Below are positions 48,616 to 57,676 of a stretch of 64,000 bases of DNA, piece by piece. The stretch is from Acanthococcus lagerstroemiae (lineage: Eukaryota; Arthropoda; Insecta; Hemiptera; Eriococcidae). The stretch is from contig CM063112.1 of assembly GCA_031841125.1 (NCBI GenBank), forward strand, positions 12,736,603-12,800,602, read 5' to 3'. Each line of letters opens with the position of its first letter. Positions within the stretch are counted from its first letter, which is position 1. Below the pieces are notes generated by a model. That model was given only the letters and a program-made list of their open reading frames with translations. It was not told the DNA's origin and ran no database searches. The position numbers and the translations under genes are program-made.

Positions 48616-49990
48616 CAGCTACCCCTAAGGGAAGTTCTAAGAGGCTAGGTGCGTGTTAATATCATAGCTATCAGCAGAGGGTACCCATAACTAATTTGTA
48701 CAAATGTGTACTGTATACAAATCATTTTTATCTGCAGCACCTCCCCAAGAGAAGCCGCAAGGAGCTAGGGGGCATGCTAGCAGCGGGCACCGTTTACTAA
48801 GTGGTACAAATATGTCTTTTACACAAATCATTTTCATCCGGAGTACCCCCCCCCTCCCTGTCCCAATGGAAGCCACAAGGGGTCGGGGCAAGTTGATTTC
48901 AAAAACTGAGAAATGAAAAATCAGCACTTCTTTGCTCTAGATTTCTTACAATATTTTCTCCGTTTTTCCCTATCTCTCACCGTTCTCGAGATATTTGCCA
49001 TTTTCCCGAAAATTTTTGATTTTTTCTTACAGGTTTTGAAAAAAAAAAAAAAAAAATTGAAAAAGAACCAATTCCGAATTTGCATATTACTTAAGTTGCA
49101 TAACTTACTACTGGTAGGCACAACTCATTATTTTAAACAGAAAATAATTGTTCCTGCGAGTAGTGCGTTATGCAACTTAAGTCATCCATATTCGAAATTC
49201 GTTCTTTTTCATATATTTTTTGTAACGTTTGAGAGAAAATCCAAAATTTTCCGGACAATTGCGAATATCTCGAGAACGGTGAGAGATAGAGAAAAACGGA
49301 GAAAATTTTATAAGAAATCGAGAGCAAAGAAGTGCTGATTTTTCATTTCCCGCATTTTGAAATCAATTTGCCCCCGGCCGCTTGGGTTTCTCTTGGGGGG
49401 GGGGGGGGTACTGATGAAAATAATTTATGTAGAAGACATATTTGTACTAATAGGTAATAGGTATTAGGTACTCGCTGCAGGCAGGTACAATATTAACATG
49501 CCCCTAGCCCCTTGCGGTTTCTCTCGGGGCGGTGACGTAGATGAAAATGATTTGCACAATTTATCTTATATTTTTGAATCACTGTACTAACTATTAAATA
49601 AATTACTTCGTTAGAATCTCTCTGAGAAAACCCTCAAAGGCTGGGGGCAAGTAGGTATCATGACCAACGGCTACCAAACGCAACATATTGTATGTTTGTT
49701 ACAATATCATCCAATTTTTTCCTTTGTGAAAGGAGGGCCAGCTGTCCTTAAGACTAGAACTTGAACTCTTAAACTGTGGCGGATTTAACTGGGCATCAGT
49801 CAAACATTTGCTGACTGGCCCCCAAGAACCATTTAGGACCCCGCTTATAGGAAAACTAAATAAACTATCATGTTCTTACATACTCTTCATCGCTGCTCCC
49901 TTAATAGCTTCCTGAATCTGCCGTTGCAAAGAAACAAAGATCAGTTCAAATCCTTTAAAAATTATCGCTTTGCATAACTGTTCCCTGCGA
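48616..49990 (-). mobile_element. Large-hairpin dispersed element, copy 3 (complete hairpin)
   Basis: It has arms at about 48860-49120 and 49160-49405, mirror images that include ggggcaagttgatttcaaa / ttgaaatcaatttgccccc, and a stem of more than 200 bp around a ~40-bp centre. The conserved tail lies at 49690-49990 (cctttgtgaaaggagg, tcttaagactagaacttg, ggaccccgctta). The frames of up to 141 codons over it are palindrome artefacts: both strands give the same KKSRAKKC-like ends. Confidence 0.75.
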
Positions 49991-50059
49991 CCACATTAAA
50001 TTTTCAATTTTGCCTAGCCCTTGGTGTTTTTTTGAATTATGTGTGAATGCTTTCAATAC

Positions 50060-51120
50060 ATGAATATGCAATACAAAGCACACGAATTGACATTCTCATG
50101 ATTTCTAATTTCATGCGAAAATCTTTGAATCGGAGACAGCTAGAGCAAAACGGTTTGGAACTTTGGATTTCTGACGATCTCCTCTCATCAAAATATCAAA
50201 CTGTTTCGCTCTAGCTCTCTCCATTCCAAAGATTTTAGCGTTTCATCAGTTCGCCCCAGGAAATTGGATATTTCAGAAACGTCGATTCCCGTAGTTGGTA
50301 ATGCATATTCAAAGCTTGGAAGGCGTCACCAAATTACCACCAATTTTCGAATAATCTGGTAATGCCTCCCACACTTCGAATATGCAACCCAATACACACC
50401 AATTGACATTTTTGAAATTTCTAATTTCCTGAGGCGAACTAATAAAACGCGGAAAATCTCTGGATTGATAAGAGCAAAAGGAAAACGGTTGGAAATCTTC
50501 AGAACCGAATGATCTCTACTTTCGAAAATTTCAAACCGTTTCGTTGTGGCTGCCTCCATTACAAAGATTCCCGCATTGTGCCAGTTCGCCCTACAAAATT
50601 GTAAAATTTGAAAACATCGATTCGCGTATTTGGTATTGCATAGTCTACGCGTGGAAGGCGTCACCAGATTACCACAAATTCTCGAATAATCTTGTAATGC
50701 CTTCCACGCGTCGAATATGCAACCCAATACACACCAATTGACATTTGAAGCTCAGAATCAAAACTCACATTTGCCATTTCACTTCGAGGGCGCTAATAGA
50801 TAAAATACTATACACGGGTGCAGGAATATCTTTGCTGTGCCTGTGAACGTGAAGTATGTATAACATACTCCTTTGAAGTGAAACGGCAAATATGAGTTTT
50901 GATTCTGAGCTCCTCATTTTCGAAATTTCTAATTTCCTGGGGCGAAGTAATAAAACGAAAACCTTTGATTGGAGATAGCTAAGGCGAAACGGTTTGAAAT
51001 GTTGGATAGAGGAGACAGTTTTGAATAAGGCTGTATCTTCACCAACCCCCCCCCCCAAAAAAAAAATCTTTTCATCTCAAAAAAGACATGATGTGTATGG
51101 AGAAATTTTCAAAAATTAAA
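50060..51120. repeat. Diverged satellite-related units outside the main array
   Basis: Two units with a period of about 335 bp (gcatattcaaagcttgg at 50303 and gcatagtctacgcgtgg at 50638; aattgacatt at 50401 and 50736) correspond to the 336-bp satellite monomer. They keep better inverted symmetry than the array: an agctagagc...aaacggttt segment answers an aaactgtttcgctctagct segment, and gaaggcgtcaccaaattacc answers ggtaatgcctccc. The right part (50930-51120) resembles the flanking unit at 21.1-22.6 kb (gacatgatgtgtatggagaa). It is interrupted by the foldback element at 50749-50911. Confidence 0.7.
50749..50911. mobile_element. Foldback element inserted in a satellite relic
   Basis: The terminal inverted repeats run agctcagaatcaaaactcac with atttgcca and tttcacttc on the left, and the mirror gaagtgaaacggcaaatatg with agttttgattctgagct on the right, about 40 bp each. 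The element splits a satellite-type 'caattgacatttt(cg)aaatttctaatttcctgg' sequence that is intact at about 50400-50432. A short cattt repeat at the borders may be the duplication, but this is uncertain. Confidence 0.7.
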
Positions 51121-51262
51121 AATCCAAAAGGGCACACGTTTCTCATCTCTATCTATCATCAGCTGCAGAACAGACTGAGATTATAATTTCATCCGAAGAT
51201 ACGTACGTAGGTACTTGTAAACAAACGATGTTGATTTGTATCAAACGACTAGCGTAACTTAC
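51121..51262 (-). other. Intron sequence
   Basis: AT-rich stretch between the satellite relic and the donor of the exon at 51263-51460. Nothing was recognised. Confidence 0.4.
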
Positions 51263-51460
51263 TTCTAGCACGGATAACATCCGACTGAGTGAAATTCGTT
51301 CCTCTCACAAGATTATTTGATCCAGTAACGAGCGTAGTGACTGTTGGACGCTGCGAGACATCCAAGTAGTAGTCTCCAGCTCCCACTTTAAAAACGTAGC
51401 CTGATATCGCTTTGACTATCGAGAGAGCAAAATCCCCCCGGCGATAAGATATTTCGATCG
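51263..51460 (-). CDS. Exon of unrecognised secreted-protein candidate
   Basis: Minus strand, after the acceptor-like acacgttacag and before the strong donor AGAA|gtaagt. It is 198 bases long, phase 1 in and phase 1 out. It encodes EISYRRGDFALSIVKAISGY, then VFKVGAGDYYLDVSQRP and TLVTGSNNLVRGTNFTQSDV, a beta-sheet-like pattern with a potential N-glycosylation site (NFT) and no Cys. It joins in phase to the signal-peptide exon 53783-53861 upstream and to 44674-44805 downstream. No family was recognised. The acceptor has a weak pyrimidine tract. Confidence 0.55.
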
Positions 51461-51989
51461 CTGTAACGTGTACATGTACAAATTTAAAATTTACAATGCG
51501 ATATAAATTAGAGTTGCAAATGTTGGCACGATTGCATCTTATCAGTAGTCTGAATGGGTGATCATGGAGATTTTTCTATTCAGAATCAGAAGTACACATG
51601 GTCACCCATTCATTTTCCCTCGCTAACACCCGCACAGGTGATTTTGCAGCGCACTCTAGTGCAGGTTTATATACCCCATTAGAGTACTAGCTGAGCTACC
51701 CGCCGTTCGGGCGGCTCATTCACATTTTGTTTGCCTTAATTGTTAAAAGAAAATATGAATCTTCTATATCAGTAATAAATGAAAATCAATTTATAAAAAA
51801 TGACTACACGGTATAAAGAAATTACAAATATGAATTGGTATCTAAGTGGCAATAATTGATTATTTTGAATTATATCAAAATGATAACACTGGTACAAAAC
51901 TGAATCATAAACAAAATATTCGAAAAACCATAATCACGCCCTGCAGACTGTAGTGATAACATGCAGAAAAAAATTCTTATTTCTAGACG
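51461..51989. other. No gene; short GC-rich hairpin near 51700
   Basis: Mostly AT-rich. A compact hairpin-capable stretch, cccgccgttcgggcgg, lies near 51700 and may belong to the 5' side of the retrotransposon fragment to the right. Confidence 0.4.
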
Positions 51990-52811
51990 CGTTTCAGAAA
52001 ATGGACTGGGAAAGAAAGGAAATGGATAAAAATTAACGGGGAATGGCTAAACAATTTGAGATTTGCAGATGACGCGGTTTTGGTATCCCAGGACAGCGGA
52101 GAATTACAAGAGATGGCAAAGGAAATAGCACAGGAAGACAAAAAAATAGGGCTAACAACAAACGTAAGCAAAACAGTATTACTTTCTAATACGAAAAACC
52201 TTCATGAAATCGAAAAAATAGGTGGAAGCCAAATAACCGCAATAGACAATACAACGTATTTAGGTCAAAAAAATAGTCTCGTTTAAGGACAACACGGACA
52301 AAAAAATCACACAAATAAGAAACCAACCCGGGAAAAGCTTTTCGTTTTTTAAAAATAACTTTAAAAGTAAAATGCCTATGAAAATAAAGAAAAAGATCTG
52401 GGAATCCTGCACTCTACCGGTAGGTACTGCTATATGGCTCACAAACTTGGGCCACCACAGAGGTGCAGAACATGATACTTGCCAGCACCCAGACAGCCAT
52501 GGAAAGGGCAATAATCGGGGTAAAAAGAAGGGTGGGTTAGGACGAATTCTGTGATCAAGGATTGTAGGTATACAATGAAAAAATTGAAATTTGACTACGC
52601 CGGGCATATTGTAAGAAGGGAAGGAAACAGATGGGAAAGGAAAGTTTTAGTCTGGATACACGTGGACAAAAAAAAGAAAGTAGGGAGACCAAAAATAACG
52701 TGGGCGGACGAATTGAAGCAACATGCAGGCACCGCATGGGAGAGGGATGCCAGAGTAAGGAGACGGTGGAGAAAAGTGGAGGAGGCATATGCCCAGCAAC
52801 AGGCGCACTAA
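51990..52811 (+). mobile_element. Non-LTR retrotransposon fragment: RT C-terminal half, frameshifted
   Basis: It encodes the reverse transcriptase palm motif NLRFADDAVLVSQ (catalytic FADD intact) at about 52050, followed by a YLG motif. The downstream region is split over shifted frames (KKIWESCTLPV near 52390), then GHIVRREGNRWERKV, GRPKITWADELKQHAG and RRRWRKVEEAYAQQQ to a stop at 52811. This order is the usual C-terminal part of arthropod non-LTR polyproteins (RTE-like, subclass uncertain). At least three frame changes and the missing 5' part make it a dead copy. Confidence 0.85.
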
Positions 52812-53449
52812 AAGAAGCATATACTATAGATACACTAATCGTACTCGTCACGTATCAAATCAAATCAAAACGGCCTTTGTTTGGACTTAACTTAAAATAA
52901 TAGGTTAAGTTGCCCTCTGTTGGACAAAGGCCTCTCTCAGACGCTCCCACCCCCCCCCCCTGTTTTGCGCAATCCTGTGATATTGTCTGTGCTGGAACAT
53001 TCTATCAAACTCATCCATTAAACTTAAATAAATTAGCTGTATGTAATATAAGAGAGCGCTACAAAATCACCTGCGCGGGTGAAACTGAAAGGGTGATCAC
53101 AGATACTTTTAAATGGAAATACTGCTACCCTTAGGAAGGTAAAAAACAGCCAAAAATTATTCCACTCACTTGCGTTGACTATAATTCTATTGTTTAGTAT
53201 ACAATAAAATGTAGGACGAGATTTTCTTCTTTTTTTTCTAATTGATTTGAAGACGTTTAAAGTTTGCTGTAATCTTATGAAAAATTGGACATGACCACCT
53301 TTTCAGTACACAGGGCTACCAACTTTGGGAACTCCAAGTTTTAGTGCCTATATGCCCTGGCTGAGTAATCAAATGCCCTGGCACGCTGGCACACGCAAGT
53401 GGTTCGCTACAGACCTGCTTCTAGAAACGTTGGTAAATTTATTACTCAC
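52812..53449. other. No recognised gene
   Basis: Probably the 3' tail of the retrotransposon fragment (to about 52870, catatcaaatcaaatcaaaac-like) and then unique sequence with a poly-C run near 52950. Short frames over this stretch are unsupported. Confidence 0.4.
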
Positions 53450-53580
53450 GCACGAGAGGAAGTATTTGGTTTACACCGAGTGCAATCAGAGCAAACTGGG
53501 GGCATCATGACACAACTGAGTAGCAAGTACATCGGCTACGGCTGTCGTGGTGCTTCCAGAATTTCGACACGTGATTCCGC
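53450..53580 (-). pseudogene. Frameshifted exon candidate, Cys-rich
   Basis: Minus strand, with a strong acceptor tttgcattctag and a strong donor GTGC|gtgagt, 131 bases. Entered in phase 1 from the signal-peptide exon, it reads GITCRNSGSTTTAVADVLAT then QLCHDAP, and hits TGA at 53486-53488. The other frame after a run of five C's reads VCSDCTRCKPNTSSRA up to the donor. A one-base difference in that C-run would open it throughout and give outgoing phase 2, matching the orphan exon at 46.5 kb. It is either a real frameshift or a homopolymer sequence error. Confidence 0.4.
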
Positions 53581-53782
53581 CTAGAATGCAAAAGAAAAAG
53601 ACGTCATTATACATTTTCAATTAAGCAGGTAAGTTAGGTATCATTGAGTTTGCATAAACAGACAAATTAAACGGAGATAGGCGATCTCAAAAACATTATC
53701 TGCAGTCGGTAAACATTTTTCCCATTCCTCTCTCACGGCTTCTAAGAAAATAATATTACCTAAAGAAAAGAAAATTACATAC

Positions 53783-53861
53783 ATGCCGTCGTATCGGCCG
53801 CCGTTTGATGCAATTCGGCTGACAGAATCAACAATATAGGAAGAAAACAAAGATAAATCAT
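53783..53861 (-). CDS. First coding exon with signal peptide (unrecognised gene)
   Basis: ATG at 53859-53861 on the minus strand opens a classic secretory leader: MIYLCFLPILLILSAELHQT, a hydrophobic core followed by a likely cleavage after LSA. A donor at 53782/53783 (GCAT|gtatgt) gives outgoing phase 1. That phase matches both the damaged exon at 53450-53580 and the open exon at 51263-51460, so splicing to 51263, 44674 and 44296 yields one continuous secreted-protein frame. No domain family was recognised and a promoter was not identified. Confidence 0.5.
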
Positions 53862-54104
53862 AATTTTTCCGTTGATATCAATAACTTGAAGGTAACTTCA
53901 TCAAGTAGGTAAATGCAGGTTTACTGTAACAAAATGTTTTGACATTAGATGACCAACCCTTTTACCTATTTTATTTGTTGCCAGTAACACTGAAATAAGT
54001 GACCAATTCCTGTTATCTTAATGTTCCCCCGTGACAACTAGAACTGTGTTTTCAGTAAAATATAAGCTTAAAATTACCATAAACATTGCAAAATATAAGT
54101 TTGT
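53862..54104. other. Upstream region of the signal-peptide exon
   Basis: AT-rich. No clear TATA box or initiator could be assigned, although this is where the promoter and 5' UTR of the unrecognised minus-strand gene would be expected. Confidence 0.3.
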
Positions 54105-54180
54105 TTTTAAACTCGGTAAGAACTCGACTTCCTAACCCAAAGGCACCGGGTTCAATTCCCAACGCCGGTATCGTTATCAC
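54105..54180 (+). repeat. tRNA-like sequence, probable SINE head or tRNA pseudogene
   Basis: An internal tRNA pattern is visible: a degenerate D-arm/A-box region (ctcggtaagaactc), an anticodon-arm-like stretch (gacttcctaacccaaagg), and a near-perfect B box GGTTCAATTCC at 54149-54159 within cgggttcaattccc. The acceptor stem does not pair, so it is not a working tRNA gene. The downstream ~300 bp (to about 54480) may be the SINE body, but no end repeats were found. Confidence 0.5.
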
Positions 54181-54590
54181 TTAATCATCAGTAATGCAAG
54201 AAAGAACTCGTCACACATTCTAACACCGCATCTGATAACGTCCAGAGAGTCACAACCACTTACAGCAGAGGCTCCCGACAAGTGTGTAATCGGTCGCCAG
54301 TCTCTGAAAGCTGTAAATGGGTAAGGCTGCTGTCATAAACCACGGGGCTAGTGATACGGGTATTCGACAAGAAGATAGCGCAGTTGACCTAGGCCGATTC
54401 CCGGCAAGAAAAGAAGAGGGCTAAGGCAGCCCTAAGAGGGTCCCCGATGGAGGTAATGCTCGATAATTATCTCTATATATTTGTAGGTGAACGTAAACTG
54501 AACGTGAACGAGCAAACTTTTAGGTGAACGTGAACGATTTTTAAAGTTTGTGAACTTACCCACCTCTGCTAAAGAAGCTGTATACCTCGA
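54181..54590. other. No gene; possible SINE body
   Basis: GC-richer stretch after the tRNA-like head, containing gccgattcccggcaagaaaag and ggtgaacgtaaactgaacgtgaacg (a short gtgaacg repeat near 54485-54535). No open frame is supported. Confidence 0.35.
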
Positions 54591-54720
54591 GTGTGGCCAT
54601 ATGCCATTTTAAAGCCTCCGCGCCCTTCGATGCCGAATTGACTGCATGCAGATGAGCATGCCGCGTAGTTAATTTGGCATCAGCGGGCGCGGAAGGCTTC
54701 AAAATAGCGTATGGCCACAC
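54591..54720. mobile_element. Foldback MITE (same family as 15235-15401)
   Basis: It opens gtgtggccatatgccatttt and closes with the mirror aaaatagcgtatggccacac. The inner arms hold gatgccgaattgact and agttaatttggcat. The arrangement and the inner tgccgaattgact motif match the element at 15.2 kb, although the outer arm sequence differs. Confidence 0.75.
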
Positions 54721-55000
54721 CTGCTCTACTTGAACTAGGTACGGCATCCCGACGCTATTCAGCAAAAGGGAAACAACCAGCGAAATCTGTTTTTTGAGAA
54801 CACGTGATTCAAAATTCAAGAGCTACTTATGTAGAAACTATATGACAATATGACACAGCGTTTACTGATAAGCTTAATGAGTTATTAGTATTCTTGAAAA
54901 GAGTGTAAAAAATAGAATTTGTCAAAACTGGGCCCCTGATTCAAAAATGTGTACTCGCGTTGAAAAAAGTTTATCAGTAAACGCTATGTCATATAGTTTC
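54721..55000. repeat. Dispersed repeat with inverted arms (matches 8.2 kb)
   Basis: The 54775-54840 part matches 8210-8290 in reverse orientation (gttttttgagaacacgtgattcaaaa). An inverted pair gaaactatatgac...cgtttactgataa (54834-54872) and ttatcagtaaacg...gtcatatagtttc (54970-55000) forms a foldback. The next element starts exactly at the edge of its right arm. Confidence 0.55.
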
Positions 55001-55376
55001 CAGTGTTGTTAGACATAAGAAAAACAAAATATCAAAATGACAATTGAATTTTAGAAATTTTGCCATAATGACAAAACAATTTATCAGTTTTGTCATGTGA
55101 CAAAATCGAAATGACATAACAAAAAATGAATCAAATGACAAAAATATTATGTTATGAGTTTTGAGATGACACTTTGTTTATAATCAAATGATGAATTATG
55201 CTAAACCACTTAATAATTGATAACAGATTATGCTAAGCGACATTGCTATTGACAGTATATTACAGGAAGCGACATGACAAAAAGGTAGACAAAATGACAA
55301 AACAATAATTTTGTCAGGACATAACAAAACTGTGAAAAAACAAAATGACAAAAAATCGTTTTGTCTAACAACACTG
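55001..55376. mobile_element. hAT-like MITE rich in TGACAAAA motifs
   Basis: It starts CAGTGTTGTTAGACA and ends TGTCTAACAACACTG, a perfect 15-bp terminal inverted repeat. The interior is filled with TGACAAAA and TTTTGTCA copies on both strands. The octamers on either side (atagtttc and atgaagga) do not match, so a target-site duplication is not shown. It lies directly between two foldback elements, suggesting nested insertions. Confidence 0.75.
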
Positions 55377-55381
55377 ATGAA

Positions 55382-55512
55382 GGACCGCCATTTTGATTCC
55401 CAGCTAGTCCGAACATCCTTGATCACATGATTACCCGTTCGCGAACGGGTGCGAGCCTGCGAGCGCATCCGAGAATGCTCTCGAGCTAACCTGGGAATCA
55501 AAATGGCAGTCC
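55382..55512. mobile_element. Foldback MITE, third family member
   Basis: It opens ggaccgccattttgattcccag and closes with ctgggaatcaaaatggcagtcc. The interior has a perfect 18-bp palindrome ACCCGTTCGCGAACGGGT at 55433-55450. The shared ccattttga box in the arms links it to the elements at 15.2 and 54.6 kb. Confidence 0.7.
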
Positions 55513-55990
55513 AATATACCTTATTGAAAACTATACTACCCTATACTTTTCTTCGGGTAACTGGCGGGTTTTTGCGCATCTCGGGTGCAGGAACTTGAAC
55601 GTACAAGGATCAAAAAAACTCGCAAGTTCATCAATTTCAGAGGAAAAAAGCTTTTATGTGGCTAAACAGTAAACACCTGGTTGAATAATGAAACCGTAAA
55701 ATCCGAGCTCAAATTGACACATACAAGCAGGCTACAAAGTCACCAAATCTTGGGTAGTATTAATCAACACTAATCAATAACGATTTGCGCAAAGGACATT
55801 ATTCTGAACTCGTAAAAAACGTGTAATTGTTCTCAGATAGAGCACAAAGTAATACTTCTGCGTAAATCGTTATTATTAATTATACATACCTATAATTACC
55901 CGACGAGTTTCAAGTTACTTCATTAAAATTGAGTTTCATTTATAAAAATCAACTTTAATATAAGGATTACACGAAAAATATTACATCAAC
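55513..55990 (-). other. Probable 3' UTR of the fibulin gene
   Basis: Directly downstream, on the minus strand, of the TAA stop at 55991. AT-rich, without an open frame. An ATTAAA hexamer occurs at 55954-55959 (minus strand), about 32 bases after the stop, and could be a variant poly-A signal. Confidence 0.5.
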
Positions 55991-56399
55991 TTAAAATTTG
56001 TACTGAGATATGAATATGAACAAATGCGAAATCGTAAAGCCAGAGTGAACACCCCCCGCTGAAAATGTCGTTTTCAACTGCAACTCGATATCCTGCGGAC
56101 CAACGATGCTCTTCTGTAGCATCACAACCACCGAATTCCAACTTAATCGCTTCAGAGAAAAGTAGTCATCGGTTACTCTAGGTATTCCAACAGGAGCTCG
56201 GGCACTTTTCAGCTCCAGAGTAAAATTAAAAGACGAAACGTTGTATTGCATTAATCGCAACGTGAATAAATCGAGACTTCCGGCAGGAGGAATCGCTATA
56301 TCCGAAGTGAATGAGAGGAAGTTGAATGAGTAGCTCTGTGGCACTCTCAGGCACTCTTCGCTCTCGTATTGGCAATAATAACCAGCTCGAGTACAGCGG
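55991..56399 (-). CDS. Fibulin-type gene, last exon: C-terminal fibulin module
   Basis: Minus strand, after the acceptor tttatatttag, incoming phase 2, ending in TAA. It starts with the last cysteines of the preceding EGF region (RCTRAGYYCQYESEECLRVP) and continues into the ~110-residue fibulin module: SYSFNFLSFTSDIAIP at its start, LFTLRLMQYN in the middle, and VVVMLQKSIVGPQDIELQLK near its end, with a C-terminus IFISQYKF. The pattern 'hydrophobic-x-L-xKP/S-(I/V)xGPxxxEL' followed by a short IFVS-like end is the hallmark of the fibulin C-terminal domain of secreted matrix glycoproteins. Fibulin-1/-2 and hemicentin all end this way. Fibulin is favoured over hemicentin, but the missing 5' part prevents a final choice. 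Confidence 0.88.
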
Positions 56400-56748
56400 C
56401 TAAATATAAATTACGAGGTAAGTACACTGCAGGGCTATAGCACACGTTGGTTCTTAATATCTGTTCTCTAATACTTTAGGGTCAGTGGCGCCCAGTCAGG
56501 AGTGCGATGACAAAGTATAGCGGTGGCTGTATTGGTTTATGACCCCCTTCCACTCGCTCAGGAAAAAGGAAGAGTATTAACACATCATCTTCCCAATTTT
56601 TTCCAGCAATTTTTTCTAATAATGCTTACGTTTACATGTCAAGTCTCAGCATCCTGAACCCTTTTGTTCACACTCATTCCAAGAATTAACCTGCCCAGGG
56701 CACCACTGCCCAGAACTACCACCATTTTACAAAAATGATACATCGTAC

Positions 56749-56878
56749 TTCTTTTTATTCGGATCTCGCACGTAATTGGACGGGCACACGATACTGGGAC
56801 AACGATACGAGCCTCGTGTATTGACACACACCTCATTTGGATCAGTGCATTTGTTTGGTACAGCACATTCGTCAATAT
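56749..56878 (-). CDS. Fibulin-type gene exon: last calcium-binding EGF-like domain
   Basis: Minus strand, between the acceptor tctattcatag (phase 1) and the donor AAAGAA|gtacga (phase 2). It encodes DIDECAVPNKCTDPNEVCV then NTRGSYRC. This is the calcium-binding signature (D-I-D-E-C ... C-x-N-T-x-G-S-Y-x-C). The segment after it, PSIVCPSNYVRDPNKK, uses the spaced C-P-x-x-Y arrangement typical of the final EGF in fibulins rather than the usual C-x-C. The exon joins in phase to 55991-56399. Confidence 0.85.
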
Positions 56879-56955
56879 CTATGAATAGAAGATTTGGTTA
56901 TTCCATCAACTGAACCGAACTTATTTTCTTAGTTAGTGCAAGGGAATATACGAAC

Positions 56956-57095
56956 CTTGACAGGAAGCTCCGTCTGCCATTAAATTGTAGCCATCCGGAC
57001 ATATGCACTGGTACGATCCGGGAACATTCACGCAAGTATCCGCGCATAGATTTCGACTTTTGTGTATTTCGCATTCGTTCAGGTCAACGCAGGAT
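56956..57095 (-). CDS. Fibulin-type gene exon: calcium-binding EGF-like domain
   Basis: Minus strand, acceptor cttttgcacag (phase 2) and donor TCAAG|gttcgt (phase 1). It begins with the final Cys of the preceding domain (SC), then VDLNECEIHKSRNLCADTC, VNVPGSYQCICPDGYNL and a closing GASC. All six Cys and the Asn/aromatic calcium-site positions are present. Both joins are in phase. Confidence 0.87.
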
Positions 57096-57625
57096 CTGTG
57101 CAAAAGAGAAGCGCATTTTTGAAAATCACTAGAAATTATCGGTATGATGGCGGTGAGTACATTAGGAGACTAATGAATCTTAAAATAAAGAACAAGTTGT
57201 GGATCAGTGCTTACAGTGTGTATCATCAATCTCAACATATTCGGTGAGGTGAGTATATGAAAAAGCTCATATAGTACAGAACGAGATGAGTTAGTAATCA
57301 GTTACAGTGTGTATCAACAATCTCAGCAAAGGTTTTAGTACCTTAGGCAACTAAAGAAGCTCATGTTGAAGAACCAGTTGTGGATCAGTGTTTACAATGA
57401 GTAGGTATCAAATATATTCGGCGAGGGCTACCTTTCCCCCAATATTACTTAAATATACGCAATAGAAGAATGTCAATCAAAATTAAACACATCTCTAGAG
57501 AGCATAAACCCTAACCTACTCAATATAGATGAGTTGTACGAAGAAGTATCCTCTGCATCAGATCTGCCAAAAATATATAGAACTACTAGTTACAGAGATT
57601 CTACAATAGGAAACCAAAGTGAGGA
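57096..57625 (-). other. Intron start with small degenerate tandem repeats
   Basis: A partially repeated stretch contains 'agttgtggatcagtg(c/t)ttacag/a' at about 57193 and 57377, and 'cagtgtgtatca(t/a)caatctca' at about 57217 and 57306. It is an irregular duplication within the fibulin intron. No exon was recognised. Confidence 0.4.
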
Positions 57626-57626
57626 C

Positions 57627-57671
<45 letters not shown>
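57626..57671. repeat. (AT)n microsatellite
   Basis: Nearly pure AT/TA dinucleotide run of about 46 bases with one aat interruption. Confidence 0.95.

Positions 57672-57676
<5 letters not shown>

Noticed and set aside
48913..49338. 141-codon plus-strand frame
   Set aside because: It lies across the large palindrome; the minus strand gives a mirror frame with the same ending (KKSRAKKC), so it is an artefact of the inverted repeat.
44296..51460. Exons at 51.4, 44.7 and 44.5 kb as alternative 3' exons of the fibulin gene
   Set aside because: The fibulin frame ends with a proper stop at 55991, and the protein style (no EGF or fibulin-module features) differs. A separate signal-peptide exon at 53.8 kb with the right phase offers a simpler start. 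Not fully excluded, since 56956-57095 also exits in phase 1.
54105..54180. Functional tRNA gene
   Set aside because: The B box is good, but the acceptor stem does not pair and the A box is degenerate. A SINE head or tRNA pseudogene is more likely.
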